Source: Skermanella aerolata KACC 11604 (lineage in GTDB: Bacteria > Pseudomonadota > Alphaproteobacteria > Azospirillales > Azospirillaceae). Taken from it: a stretch of DNA of 64,000 bases. This document shows positions 1 through 8,609 of this stretch, piece after piece (positions within the stretch are counted from its first letter, which is position 1; each line of letters opens with the position of its first letter). The stretch is taken from the NCBI RefSeq assembly GCF_000936425.1, contig NZ_AVFK01000002.1, positions 186,001-250,000 of the forward strand. Reading direction: 5' to 3'. Under the pieces are notes generated by a model that had not been told where the DNA came from, did not search any database, and saw only the letters and a list, made by a program, of their open reading frames with translations. Position numbers and translations under genes: made by a program.

Positions 1-372
1 ATAGAAGGCGACGTAGTCCCGCAGGACCCGAAAATCCGGGCTGGGGGCGGGATAGCTCCACGCGACATCGCGCAGTCTCACGCCGCCGACGGCGAGATCG
101 AAGTAGACGGCGTCGCCCTTCCACTCGCAGAACGATCGTCGAGCCGATGGCCAAAGCGCGCCGGGGATAATGTCGGAGGGCGGGATGTAGTAGCTGGGCG
201 GATGGCTCGTCTCGATCGTGCGGACGCTTGCCACGGTGTCGGCTACTATGATCCCCAAATGCAATATCCTGATATGCCGGGAGCACGGTTCCGCAATTGC
301 CGGACGCGGATACGACCAGACGCTTTCCTGGCCGGGGCCGGGAGGATTGGGATGGACGGCAGGTTCAATCAT
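1..372 (-). CDS. DUF427 domain protein, 3' end cut by window edge
   Basis: Reading from the ATG at 372 gives 124 codons without a stop up to base 1, so the C-terminus lies outside the window. The translation carries the signature of the small DUF427 family: a YYIPPSDI stretch, then RSFCEWKG and a WSYP repeat (WSYP near residue 20 and again near residue 107). Members are single-domain cytoplasmic proteins of roughly 120-250 residues with no established reaction, so no function is assigned. It runs in the same direction as the broken gene upstream, about 80 bp away, with no convincing ribosome binding site visible at the ATG. Confidence 0.75.
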   Translation of the reverse strand, partial: MIEPAVHPNPPGPGQESVWSYPRPAIAEPCSRHIRILHLGIIVADTVASVRTIETSHPPSYYIPPSDIIPGALWPSARRSFCEWKGDAVYFDLAVGGVRLRDVAWSYPAPSPDFRVLRDYVAFY

Positions 373-455
373 GCGAACTAAATGGGATCGCTGCCCCTCC
401 CGTCCAATGATTTCGGTTCCGTCGGGCATGGTGCCGGCCGGTACGCCGCGAGTTT

Positions 456-1386
456 TCAGCCTGGGCCTTTACAGTCGATGAAACCGTACTCGATATCGAG
501 GGGACGCCCGCGCCAGACAGGCATGAGCCTTCCCGACAGGACCCATGCGACCTCGGCAGCGGTGGGCACCATCATGCCCGCGATCCGTCGATAGTTCCGG
601 TAAGTTCCGCGCCAGGGTGTCAGCACCACGCCGGCGCCGGCGGCGCGGTAACGGTCGGCCGAGCAGCTCACGATCTCGCCGGCTTCCCCGAACCTGAAAT
701 CGACCGCCGCCGACAGGCCCCGGTCGGTCAGCGTCGCCCGTGCGGCGTCGGCATCGATGGCGGACCACGACAGCCCCGGCCGGGGCAGCAGGGCAGTCGG
801 CAGCCAATACCGCCTCCGCCAGATAGCGCATGAGCGAGGCTTCGGCGACCTCCCGCGTGCCATGCTGACCTTTCAGCGGCACCAGCGAAACGATCGAGGC
901 CTCGGATGCACCGACGCCATCGATATAGCTGTCGCGGATACGGGCTGGAAGGAAGGGTGCCACCCGGACACTCGCATCCCAGACATAGCCGGGCGGCTTG
1001 CCGTAAAAGTGCTGCTCCGCACTGAACGGCCGCCAGCCCGATGAGCCGAACATCAGCAACTCGCCGCTCCAGCGGATGAATGCATGCCGGACAAGTGGCT
1101 GCCCTGCCGTCAGCGCGAACCTGAAATACCGCTCGACCGGCTCGGGAAGATCCTCGCGCCGGGCATCCGCAACATCCCCGGTTACAGGTTCGTGAGCGTA
1201 GAGACATGCGATGGTCGCAGCAGACTGTCGATTCCAGCGAATTGTGCCGATAGCAATCCCAGCCGCCGCCCCAAGCGCCAGCGCAGCCGTAAACCCACCG
1301 ATAAGCCAGCCCCTGTTGTCACGGAGAGCGTCCGGGCGGGTGGCGGCTGTCCATGATCGTGCCCAGGGTTCGCCATGCTTCTTCAT
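456..1386 (-). pseudogene. Frameshifted DUF6544-family membrane protein
   Basis: Two minus-strand frames together make one protein. The first has a membrane segment near residues 30-50 (IGGFTAALALGAAAGIAIG), then LPEPVERYFRFAL, an RWSGE strand, PPGYVWDASVRVAPFLPAR and MRYLAEAV. The second frame takes over with WLPTALLPRPGLSW, ATLTDRG, FRFGEAGEI, TPWRGTYRNYRRIAGMMVPT and EVAWVL. This is the order expected for the DUF6544 (DUF6920-like) family. The switch lies in GTATTGG read on the minus strand (plus-strand AA at 806-807): one T too many. The ATG at 1386 is preferred; an in-frame TTG at 1428 is possible. The family has no known reaction. A sequencing error cannot be excluded. Confidence 0.7.
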
Positions 1387-1621
1387 TGCCGAAGAAAATC
1401 GAATTCCACATAGCCGGAAATGTCTCAACCCAGAGCAGAAATTCGAAGGTCTTATGTGCTATGGCTGCAACCGCGTCGGGATGGGCGAAAACGAGGATAC
1501 TGCCGCTGGATTGCTCAATTGCCGACAACTCGGACGCATGAAACCCGCTGCGGTGCTTACCGGGTGCTTACTGAAGCGAGTCGAGCGTTCGGGAGAGTTC
1601 GGCTAAGTGCCTGATTTGGAA

Positions 1622-1695
1622 TGGTTGGGGGACTAGGATTCGAACCTAGGCTGGCGGAGTCAGAGTCCGCTGTCCTACCACTAGACGATCCCCCA
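1622..1695 (-). tRNA. tRNA-Gln(CUG)
   Basis: The minus strand folds as a complete cloverleaf. The acceptor stem TGGGGGA pairs with TCCCCCA, the anticodon stem GCGGA/TCCGC holds the loop CTCTGAC with anticodon CTG, and the T-arm is CTAGG-TTCGAAT-CCTAG. The discriminator base is A and the 3' CCA is encoded (1622-1624). It reads CAG glutamine codons. It stands alone, divergent from ppx, and no second tRNA lies nearby. Confidence 0.95.
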
Positions 1696-1964
1696 TCAAG
1701 CTGTCGCCGCACCGTATTTTGTGCCGCTCTGTGCTCGGGAGCCGCCTTATAGCAAAGGGTTGCCGGACTGGAAAGCCCTTTCTGAAGATTTTTTTGCACT
1801 CATCCATCGGTCGGGTGCCGCATCGGCTAAAGGCATCCTTTCATCCCTGGGGCAGCTTAGGTTACCATTCCATGTCCGGGACAGCCCTTCGGTTGTTCGG
1901 TCGGACTTTCGAGGGCGATGTGAACATCGAATTGGGGATCGATCGGCGGGGGACGGCGGCGGGC

Positions 1965-2945
1965 ATGCGCCCGGCTTCGTACATGCGTCCGGTGTTCGCC
2001 GCCCTCGACCTCGGGACCAACAATTGCCGGTTGCTGGTGGCGCGCCCGCTGATGGGCGGCGGGTTCCGGGTCATTGATGCGTTTTCCAGGATCGTGCGGC
2101 TGGGCGAGGGCGTCAGCCGGTCGCGCCGACTGTCGGATGCCGCGATGGAACGTTCGGTCGCGGCATTGCGGATCTGCGCCGCCAAGCTGGAGCGGCGTGG
2201 CGTCACCGCCGTCCGGGCGGTCGCGACCGAGGCCTGCCGGCGGGCGGAGAACTGCGACGCGTTCATCGACTTGGTGGAGCGGGAAACCGGCATCGCGCTG
2301 GACATCATTTCGACCCACGAGGAAGCCCGGCTGGCGCTGGCGGGATGCGCCCCGCTGCTCGACCCCACCGTGCGCGGGGCGTTGGTGTTCGACATCGGCG
2401 GCGGATCGACCGAGCTGATGTGGCTGGAACTGGGAGCGGGCGGGCGGACCCGGATGATCGACCAGATCTCGGTGCCGCAGGGCGTGGTTGGGTTGACCGA
2501 GTCCTATGGCGGCGACCGGGTTTCGGCCGCGACATATGTCCGGATGGTCGATGAGATCTCGGCGGCGCTGGCGGCGTTCGAGGCGCGGAACGGCATCCAG
2601 CGGGCGGTCGAGCGCGGCGAGGTCCAGATGCTCGGCACCTCCGGCACGGTCACGACGCTGGCGGGGATCCACTTAGGACTGCAACGATACGAGCGGTCCA
2701 TCGTCGATGGCAGCTACCTTCAGATCGACCACGCGCGGGCCGTCAGTCGGCGCTTGCTGGAATTGGATTTCGCGGGTCGCGCCGCGTATCCGTGCATCGG
2801 GCGGGAGCGGGCCGATCTGGTGGTCGCGGGCTGTGCCGTGCTGGAGGCGATCTGCGACACCTGGCCGGTAACGCGGCTGCGGATCGCGGATCGTGGTCTG
2901 CGGGAAGGCATCCTGGTGGATTTGATCGCCGCCAACGGGGTATGA
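1965..2945 (+). CDS. ppx: Exopolyphosphatase / guanosine pentaphosphatase family (Ppx/GppA)
   Basis: This is an ASKHA-fold phosphatase that removes terminal phosphate from polyphosphate or converts pppGpp to ppGpp in the cytoplasm. It shows the phosphate-1 motif ALDLGTNNCRLLV near the N-terminus, VRAVATEACRRAEN, the phosphate-2 motif FDIGGGSTEL and MLGTSGTVTTLAG. At 326 residues it is the short alphaproteobacterial form that lacks the C-terminal HD-like domain of E. coli Ppx. The chosen ATG at 1965 follows a purine-rich GGGGGACGGCGGCGGGC. An upstream in-frame ATG at 1872 would add 31 residues of no family resemblance. rlmE begins 49 bp downstream, a pairing common in alphaproteobacteria. Sequence alone does not separate Ppx from GppA activity. 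Confidence 0.88.
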   Translation: MRPASYMRPVFAALDLGTNNCRLLVARPLMGGGFRVIDAFSRIVRLGEGVSRSRRLSDAAMERSVAALRICAAKLERRGVTAVRAVATEACRRAENCDAFIDLVERETGIALDIISTHEEARLALAGCAPLLDPTVRGALVFDIGGGSTELMWLELGAGGRTRMIDQISVPQGVVGLTESYGGDRVSAATYVRMVDEISAALAAFEARNGIQRAVERGEVQMLGTSGTVTTLAGIHLGLQRYERSIVDGSYLQIDHARAVSRRLLELDFAGRAAYPCIGRERADLVVAGCAVLEAICDTWPVTRLRIADRGLREGILVDLIAANGV

Positions 2946-2994
2946 ACGGCGAATTGCCGCGCGAAAACGGCCAGCTATTGCTATATCAGACGTT

Positions 2995-3735
2995 ATGACC
3001 AGCAAATCATCCGGACCGAACACTCCCAGCGGCCGTAACTTCGGCGTGCGCGTCAAAACAGCCAAGAAGCGCTCGCTGTCGTCGACGCTATGGCTTCAGC
3101 GCCAGCTCAACGACCCCTATGTCGTGGAGGCGCAGAAGCGCGGCTATCGCAGCCGGGCTGCCTTCAAGCTGCTGCAACTGGACGACAAGTTCAAGTTGCT
3201 GGCGCCGGGCAAGCGGGTGGTCGATCTGGGCGCCGCACCCGGTGGCTGGACGCAGGTCGCGGTCGAGCGGGTCAAACCGCAGGCGGGCAAGGGGAAGGTC
3301 GTCGGGCTGGACATCCTGGAGATGGAACCAGTCGAGGGCGCCATCACCTTCCAATGCGACTTTAACGACGAGGACGCGCCGGACCGGCTGCACGAGGCGC
3401 TGGACGGGCCGGCGGATATCGTGCTGAGCGACATGGCGGCGCCGGCGACCGGGCATCCCCAGACCGACCATATCCGGATCATGGGATTGGCGGAGTTGGC
3501 CTACGACTTCGCGGCGCAGGTGCTGTCCCCCGGCGGGGCGTTCATCGCCAAGGTGTTCCAGGGCGGTACCGAACGCACGTTGCTGGACCGGCTGAAGAAG
3601 GACTTCGCCTCGGTCAAGCATGCCAAGCCGCCGGCGAGCCGGGCGGACTCGGCGGAGACCTATGTCGTGGCGGTTGGGTTCCGGGGCGGTTCGTCGGCGA
3701 CGCGCAATGCCAGGGCCGCTGACGCGGAGGATTAG
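2995..3735 (+). CDS. rlmE: 23S rRNA (uridine-2552 2'-O) methyltransferase RlmE
   Basis: This SAM-dependent methyltransferase modifies U2552 in the A-loop of 23S rRNA and supports late 50S assembly. The 246-residue product shows the RrmJ/FtsJ order: SRAAFKLLQL with the catalytic Lys58, the SAM-binding motif VVDLGAAPGGWTQV (about 75-88), the catalytic Asp in IVLSDMAAPATGH, the Lys in FIAKVFQGG and the Glu in SAETYVVA, which completes the K-D-K-E tetrad. The N-terminal 35 residues are basic and probably contact rRNA. It is flanked by ppx upstream and a cysteine desulfurase 13 bp downstream, all on the plus strand. Confidence 0.95.
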   Translation: MTSKSSGPNTPSGRNFGVRVKTAKKRSLSSTLWLQRQLNDPYVVEAQKRGYRSRAAFKLLQLDDKFKLLAPGKRVVDLGAAPGGWTQVAVERVKPQAGKGKVVGLDILEMEPVEGAITFQCDFNDEDAPDRLHEALDGPADIVLSDMAAPATGHPQTDHIRIMGLAELAYDFAAQVLSPGGAFIAKVFQGGTERTLLDRLKKDFASVKHAKPPASRADSAETYVVAVGFRGGSSATRNARAADAED

Positions 3736-3748
3736 GGAGCACAAGCGG

Positions 3749-4888
3749 GTGAGCGGCGGCGCTGCGGACGGGCTGATGTATCTCGACCACCTGGCGTCCA
3801 CGCCGCTCGATCCCGCGGTGCTGGAGGAAATGCTGCCGTGGATGGGGGTTGCAGCCGCCGGCAATCCGCATGCCGCCGGGCACCGGCGCGGCTGGCGGGC
3901 AGCCGAAGCGATCGAACGGGCGCGCGGTGATGTCGCTGCCCTGATCGGCGCGAGGGCGGGAGAAATCCTGTTCATGTCGGGCGCTACCGAGGCCAATGCG
4001 CTGGCGCTGCTGGGCGGCGTGCCGGAGGGATGGCCCGTTTTGTGTTCCGCCGTAGAGCATCCCAGCGTGCTGGCCTGCGTTGGGGAACTGGCGCGGCGCG
4101 GGCATGCGACGGAGACGTTGCCGGTCGATGCAGCGGGCCGGGTCGATCCGGATGCGGTGCGGATCGACGGGCCTGCGCTGGTTTCCGTGATGGCGGCCAA
4201 CAACGAGGTCGGGACGATCCAGCCGGTCGCCGACCTGGCGAGGCGCTGCCGCGAGCGGGGCGGGCTGTTCCACACCGACGCTGTTCAGGCGCTTTCCACG
4301 GGTCTGCTGGATGTTGCGGCGATGGGTATCGATCTGGCGAGCCTGTCCGGGCACAAGCTTTATGGACCGATGGGGATCGGCGCGCTGTATGTGAGGCAGG
4401 GCGTGGCCGTGCGGCCGCTGCTGTTCGGCGGCGGACAGCAGGGTGGTCAGCGGCCGGGGACCTTGCCGACGGCGCTGTGCGTCGGGCTGGGTGCTGCCTG
4501 CCGGATCGCGCGCGAGCGCGGGGCTGCCGATGCGGCACGGCTTCGGGAGTTGCGGGAACGGCTATTCGCTGTTCTGGCCGACGGCGTGCCGGGCTTGAGG
4601 CGGAACAGTCCTTCAGCCGAGGGCATGGGGTTGGCGGGATGCCTGCATGTCGCGGTGCCGGGGCTGGATGCGGCGGACCGGCTGCTCGACCTGCCGGAAT
4701 TGGCGCTCTCGACCGGATCGGCGTGCAGCAGCGGGGAGGGCGGGCCGTCACACGTGCTGCTCGCGATGGGCCGGTCGGTGGAGGATGCCTTCGGCAGCAT
4801 CCGGATCGGGCTGGGACGGTTCACTACCGCGGAAGAGGTGGATCGGGCCGGAGCACTTCTGGTCGAAGCGCTTCAGCGCGGGTCGTAG
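3749..4888 (+). CDS. Cysteine desulfurase, IscS/NifS-like class V aminotransferase
   Basis: This PLP enzyme takes sulfur from cysteine for Fe-S clusters or tRNA thiolation. The 379-residue protein shows YLDHLASTPLDP at the N-terminus, the cofactor-contacting GATEANALAL, HTDAVQA, the Schiff-base lysine in SGHKLYGPMG (Lys203) and the persulfide cysteine in STGSACSSGEG (Cys326). A GTG start at 3749 is preferred because AGGGAG lies about 10 bp upstream, just after the rlmE stop; an internal ATG at 3776 is an alternative. No iscU, iscA or regulator is adjacent, so this looks like an accessory NifS-type copy rather than the isc operon gene. Its 3' end overlaps the convergent LysR gene by 16 bp. Confidence 0.9.
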   Translation: MSGGAADGLMYLDHLASTPLDPAVLEEMLPWMGVAAAGNPHAAGHRRGWRAAEAIERARGDVAALIGARAGEILFMSGATEANALALLGGVPEGWPVLCSAVEHPSVLACVGELARRGHATETLPVDAAGRVDPDAVRIDGPALVSVMAANNEVGTIQPVADLARRCRERGGLFHTDAVQALSTGLLDVAAMGIDLASLSGHKLYGPMGIGALYVRQGVAVRPLLFGGGQQGGQRPGTLPTALCVGLGAACRIARERGAADAARLRELRERLFAVLADGVPGLRRNSPSAEGMGLAGCLHVAVPGLDAADRLLDLPELALSTGSACSSGEGGPSHVLLAMGRSVEDAFGSIRIGLGRFTTAEEVDRAGALLVEALQRGS

Positions 4889-5793
4889 GCCAGGGCTTCG
4901 CTGAGGGTGGCTCGAGTTTCCGTGACGACGAAGTCGGCGAAGGCGCGGGCCTTAGCGGGCAGCAGGTTGCGGTGCGGATAGAGGACCGCGAGGACTGCGG
5001 GTTCGGGCGGAAAGGCCGGCAGGACGATTTTCAGCGCGCCGCTCTTCAGGTGCTCCGCTATTTCCCAGACCGGTTTCATCGCGATGCCGTGTCCGGCCAG
5101 CAGCCAGTCGGTCAGCACGTCGCCATAGTCCGCGTCGAAGCTGCCGGTGACGGAGATCTTGGCGGGACCGTCCGGCGTGGTCAGGGTCCACTGGTATTGC
5201 TGGGAGCCGGGGAAGCGCAGCAGCAGGCAGTTATGGGCCTGGAGGTCTTCCGGCTGCTCAGGTTCTCCGGCGGTTTCCAGGTAGGATGGCGTGGCGCAGA
5301 GGACGCGCGGGCAGTCGGCGATCTTGCGGACGACGAAGGTGCTGTCGCGCAGCACGGCCATGCGGATCGCGACGTCTACCGCCTCATGCAGCAGGTCGAT
5401 CAGGTGGTCGGACAGGCGCAGGCGGACATCGACCATGGGGAAAGCTTCGCGGAACTTCGGGATCATCGGCCCCAGGACACGGCGGCCGAATCCCAGCGGC
5501 GCCGTGACGCGCAGACTGCCCGACGGTACGCCGCTGGCCGATGCGAGGTTGGTCTGGGCGCGTTCCACAGCGTCCAGTACTTCCAGGCTGTCGCGGTAGA
5601 AGATATGGCCGTGCTCGGTCGGCTGGAGCTGACGCGTCGTCCGGTTGAGCAGACGCACGCCCAAATGTTGCTCCAACTGCTGAATTCTATGGCTGACCAC
5701 CGCCGGGGACATGCGAAGACTGCGCCCCGCCGCCGAGAGATTTCCCATTTCGACGACGCGGACGAAGGTTCGCATGTTTTCGAGCAATGACAA
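4873..5793 (-). CDS. LysR-family transcriptional regulator
   Basis: The 306-residue protein has an N-terminal winged helix-turn-helix (about residues 1-60: FVRVVEMGNLSAAGRSLRMS, LEQHLGVRLLNRTTR) and a C-terminal effector-binding domain typical of the LTTR family. The start is taken as TTG at 5793 because AGGGAAGGG lies just upstream, although an ATG six codons in is possible. It is divergent from puuD/guaD across about 220 bp, the usual geometry for an LTTR that controls the neighbouring operon, so purine or urate catabolism is the inferred target. The effector is unknown. Confidence 0.9.
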   Translation of the reverse strand: MSLLENMRTFVRVVEMGNLSAAGRSLRMSPAVVSHRIQQLEQHLGVRLLNRTTRQLQPTEHGHIFYRDSLEVLDAVERAQTNLASASGVPSGSLRVTAPLGFGRRVLGPMIPKFREAFPMVDVRLRLSDHLIDLLHEAVDVAIRMAVLRDSTFVVRKIADCPRVLCATPSYLETAGEPEQPEDLQAHNCLLLRFPGSQQYQWTLTTPDGPAKISVTGSFDADYGDVLTDWLLAGHGIAMKPVWEIAEHLKSGALKIVLPAFPPEPAVLAVLYPHRNLLPAKARAFADFVVTETRATLSEALAYDPR

Positions 5794-6013
5794 ATCCGTT
5801 ACCCTTCCCTGTGCCGCCCATTCCCGCGTCCGGCGGGGGTGACCGGCTTTTTCGCCGGTTTACCCGATCTTACCGGTTTATTTGAAGGTCCTGCCGAACG
5901 CCCCCGCTTCCCGGTCGGCACGGACATGTCTACCAATTCAGTCAACACGGCATCGCCTGGGTATCCAAGCCCCCGACACGATGCGCGCCAAAGTGAACAG
6001 TGGAGAGGACGAA
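5794..6013 (+). promoter_or_regulatory. Divergent LysR / puuD control region
   Basis: This 220-bp non-coding stretch separates the LysR start from the puuD start. It holds a 6-bp inverted repeat ACCGGC-N6-GCCGGT at 5842-5859 and a clear Shine-Dalgarno GGAGAGG just before the puuD ATG at 6014. The inverted repeat could be a regulator site or only a hairpin; nothing in the sequence decides this. Confidence 0.4.
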
Positions 6014-7213
6014 ATGGAAACCATCGTTTGGGAGTGGGTCAATTTCATGCTGCGGTGGCTCCATGTCATCACGGCGATAGCCTGGATCGGGTCGTCCTTC
6101 TATTTCGTCCATCTCGACGCCAGCCTGAAGAAGCGCGAACGGCTGCCCAAGGGAACCAGCGGCGAGGCGTGGCAGATCCATGGCGGCGGCTTCTACCACA
6201 TGGTCAAGTATAACGTTGCTCCGGCCGAAATGCCCGATGAACTGACCTGGTTCAAATGGGAAGCCTACGCGACCTGGATCAGCGGCTTCTTCCTGCTGGT
6301 CGTCCTGTACTACCGGGGCGCCGATCTGTTCATGATCGACCAGGGCGTCATGGAATTGAGCCAGTGGCAGGCGGTGGCGATCAGCGTCGTAACGCTGGTG
6401 CTGGGCTGGGTCGCCTATGACAGGCTGTGCAAGTCGCCAGTCGGAAAGAACGATACGGGGCTGGCCCTAGCGGGACTGGCGATGCTGGTGCTGGCGGCCT
6501 GGGGCTTTTCGGAAGTGTTCAGCGGACGCGGCGCGATGCTTCAGGTCGGTGCGCTGATCGGGACGATGATGGCGGCCAACGTCGCGATGATCATCATCCC
6601 GAACCAGAAGAAGGTCGTCGCCGACCTGCTGGCGGGCAAGGAGCCGGACCCGGCCCTGGGCAAGGAAGCCAAGCAGCGGTCGCTTCACAACAACTACCTG
6701 ACCCTGCCGGTGCTGTTCCTGATGATCAGCAACCACTATCCGCTGGCGTTCGGCACCGGGCATATTCCGGCGATCGTCGCCTTGGTGCTGGTGGTCGGCG
6801 CCACGATCCGGCATTTCTTCAACAGTCGCCATGCCGGCAAGCCGACGCCGTGGTGGACCTGGGGCGTCGCCGTAGCCGGCGTCGTCGGCATCATCTGGCT
6901 GAGCGCGCTGGGTCCAAACGCGGATGCGGTCGCCAGCACCGCCCATGCGGCGGAACCGGTCGACTTCGCCCAGGTGGAAGAGGTCGTGATTTCCCGGTGC
7001 AGCATGTGCCATGCCGAAACTCCGGGATGGGAAGGGCTGGCGACCGCCCCCAAGGGCGTCCGGCTGGAAACGCCGGAGGAAATCACGCGCCATGCCGGGG
7101 AAATCAGGATGCAGGCGGTGTTCTCCAACGCCATGCCGCCGGGCAACATCACCATGATCACGCCGGAAGAGCGGCGGGTGCTGGCGGCCTGGACCGCCGT
7201 CGCCGCCAAGTGA
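6014..7213 (+). CDS. puuD: Membrane urate oxidase PuuD with C-terminal cytochrome c domain
   Basis: PuuD oxidises urate to 5-hydroxyisourate and passes electrons to the respiratory chain through its own cytochrome c domain. The 399-residue protein starts with METIVWEWVNFMLRWLH and has about eight hydrophobic segments, including WLHVITAIAWIGSSFYFVHL and MAANVAMIIIPNQKK. The C-terminal region holds one haem-binding site CSMCH (329-333) and a likely distal methionine in NAMPPGNITM. ATG at 6014 follows GGAGAGG; longer in-frame starts upstream are not supported. guaD follows on the same strand, linking guanine to xanthine to urate breakdown, although xanthine dehydrogenase is not in the window. 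Confidence 0.92.
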   Translation: METIVWEWVNFMLRWLHVITAIAWIGSSFYFVHLDASLKKRERLPKGTSGEAWQIHGGGFYHMVKYNVAPAEMPDELTWFKWEAYATWISGFFLLVVLYYRGADLFMIDQGVMELSQWQAVAISVVTLVLGWVAYDRLCKSPVGKNDTGLALAGLAMLVLAAWGFSEVFSGRGAMLQVGALIGTMMAANVAMIIIPNQKKVVADLLAGKEPDPALGKEAKQRSLHNNYLTLPVLFLMISNHYPLAFGTGHIPAIVALVLVVGATIRHFFNSRHAGKPTPWWTWGVAVAGVVGIIWLSALGPNADAVASTAHAAEPVDFAQVEEVVISRCSMCHAETPGWEGLATAPKGVRLETPEEITRHAGEIRMQAVFSNAMPPGNITMITPEERRVLAAWTAVAAK

Positions 7214-7261
7214 GCAGGGCCAAGTGAGCAGGGCCAAGTGAGCAGGGCCAAGTGAGCAGGG
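7206..7261 (+). repeat. Four tandem copies of a 14-bp unit (CCAAGTGAGCAGGG)
   Basis: Units at 7206-7219, 7220-7233, 7234-7247 and 7248-7261 are identical. The first copy contains the last codons and TGA stop of puuD, and each copy repeats the stop and a purine-rich AGCAGGG. The array therefore fills nearly the whole puuD-guaD junction. Replication slippage is the simplest origin. Confidence 0.97.
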
Positions 7262-7274
7262 GGAGACTGGAGGG

Positions 7275-8594
7275 ATGCGGGATATGGTGGGATCGGACTT
7301 GAAGGCGATCCGGGGACGGCTGCTGAGCTTCGTTTCGGAACCGGCGGGACCGGGCGACCGGAGCAGCTACTGCTTTATCGAGGACGGCATCGTGGTGGTG
7401 CGGGACGGCCGCATCGACGCGGTCGGGGAGGCGTCGGAACTGGCGCCGGCCCTGCCGCCGGGGACGGCGGTGGACCATCATCCCGACGGACTGATCGTGC
7501 CCGGTTTCATCGACACCCATATCCACTTCCCGCAGACCCAGGTGATCGCGTCCTACGGGGCGCAACTGCTGGAATGGCTGAACAAGTACACCTTCGTCGA
7601 GGAGCAGCGCTTCGCCGATGCCGGCCACGCCGAGCGGAACGCCGTCTTCTTCATGGACGAGCTGCTGCGGAACGGCACGACGACGGCGGTCGTCTATGCC
7701 ACCGTGCATCCCGGATCGGTCGAGGCCTTCTTCGCGGAATCGGAACGGCGCGGCACCGGCATGATCGCGGGCAAGGTCATGATGGACCGCAACGCCCCGC
7801 CGGGGCTTCGCGATACAGCGCAAAGCGGATACGACGAGAGCCGGACGCTGATCGAGCGCTGGCACGGCAAGGGGCGGCAGCGCTACGCCGTGACGCCGCG
7901 CTTCGCCATCACCTCGACCGAGGAACAGCTTGAAGCGGCGGGCGCGCTGAACCGGGAGAACCCCGGCGTCTACATGCAGACGCACCTGTCGGAGAACCTG
8001 CGCGAGATCGAGACGGTGCGGCAGCTTTTCCCCGATGCGCGGCACTACACGGATGTCTACGACCGCTACGGATTGCTGGGCGAGCGGTCGCTGTTCGGTC
8101 ATTGCATCCACCTGGACGACGACGAGGTCAGGCGGCTGTCGGACAGCAAGTCGGTCGCGGTGTTCTGCCCGACGTCCAACCTGTTCATTGGCAGCGGGCT
8201 GTTCGACCTGAAGCGGCTGAGCGGCGGGGCCGATCCGGTGCGGGTGTCGCTGGCGACCGATGTCGGGGGCGGCACCAGCTATTCCATGCTGCGGACCGCC
8301 GCCGAGGGCTACAAGGTGCTGCAACTGGGCGGGCAGAACCTGCCGGCGCTGTCGGCCTTTCACATGATGACGCGCGGCAATGCGCTGGCGCTGGGGATGG
8401 GCGGGAGCATCGGGACGATCGAACCGGGCTGTTTCGCCGATCTGGTGGTGCTGGATGCGCGGGCGACGCCGGCGATGGCGCACCGGATGGAGACGATCGA
8501 GGGCGACCTGGACGAGGAACTGTTCGTCCTGATGACGCTGGGCGACGACCGGGCGGTCAGGGAAACCTACGTGCAGGGCCGGGCGTCAAAGTAG
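7275..8594 (+). CDS. guaD: Guanine deaminase
   Basis: GuaD hydrolyses guanine to xanthine and ammonia with a single zinc ion. The 439-residue amidohydrolase shows PGFIDTHIHFPQ (zinc ligands His82 and His84), LLRNGTTTAV, a THLSENLREIE metal-ligand histidine, LFGHCIHLDD and the catalytic aspartate in LATDVGGGTSYSM, plus the C-terminal PGCFADLVVLD strand of the composite domain. ATG at 7275 is used; ATG at 7284 has a better spaced GGAGGG and would remove three residues. It is the second gene of the puuD operon and ends 15 bp from the convergent MCP gene. Confidence 0.94.
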   Translation: MRDMVGSDLKAIRGRLLSFVSEPAGPGDRSSYCFIEDGIVVVRDGRIDAVGEASELAPALPPGTAVDHHPDGLIVPGFIDTHIHFPQTQVIASYGAQLLEWLNKYTFVEEQRFADAGHAERNAVFFMDELLRNGTTTAVVYATVHPGSVEAFFAESERRGTGMIAGKVMMDRNAPPGLRDTAQSGYDESRTLIERWHGKGRQRYAVTPRFAITSTEEQLEAAGALNRENPGVYMQTHLSENLREIETVRQLFPDARHYTDVYDRYGLLGERSLFGHCIHLDDDEVRRLSDSKSVAVFCPTSNLFIGSGLFDLKRLSGGADPVRVSLATDVGGGTSYSMLRTAAEGYKVLQLGGQNLPALSAFHMMTRGNALALGMGGSIGTIEPGCFADLVVLDARATPAMAHRMETIEGDLDEELFVLMTLGDDRAVRETYVQGRASK

Positions 8595-8609
8595 TGACTG
8601 GGCCATACT

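Noticed and set aside
1319-1528. 69-codon minus-strand frame overlapping the 5' end of the DUF6544 gene
   Set aside because: No recognised family and no ribosome binding site. It might be a remnant of an N-terminal extension, but the evidence is too thin to annotate.
4030-5790. 586-codon plus-strand frame across the desulfurase and LysR genes
   Set aside because: It runs out of frame through one gene and antisense through the next; no domain.
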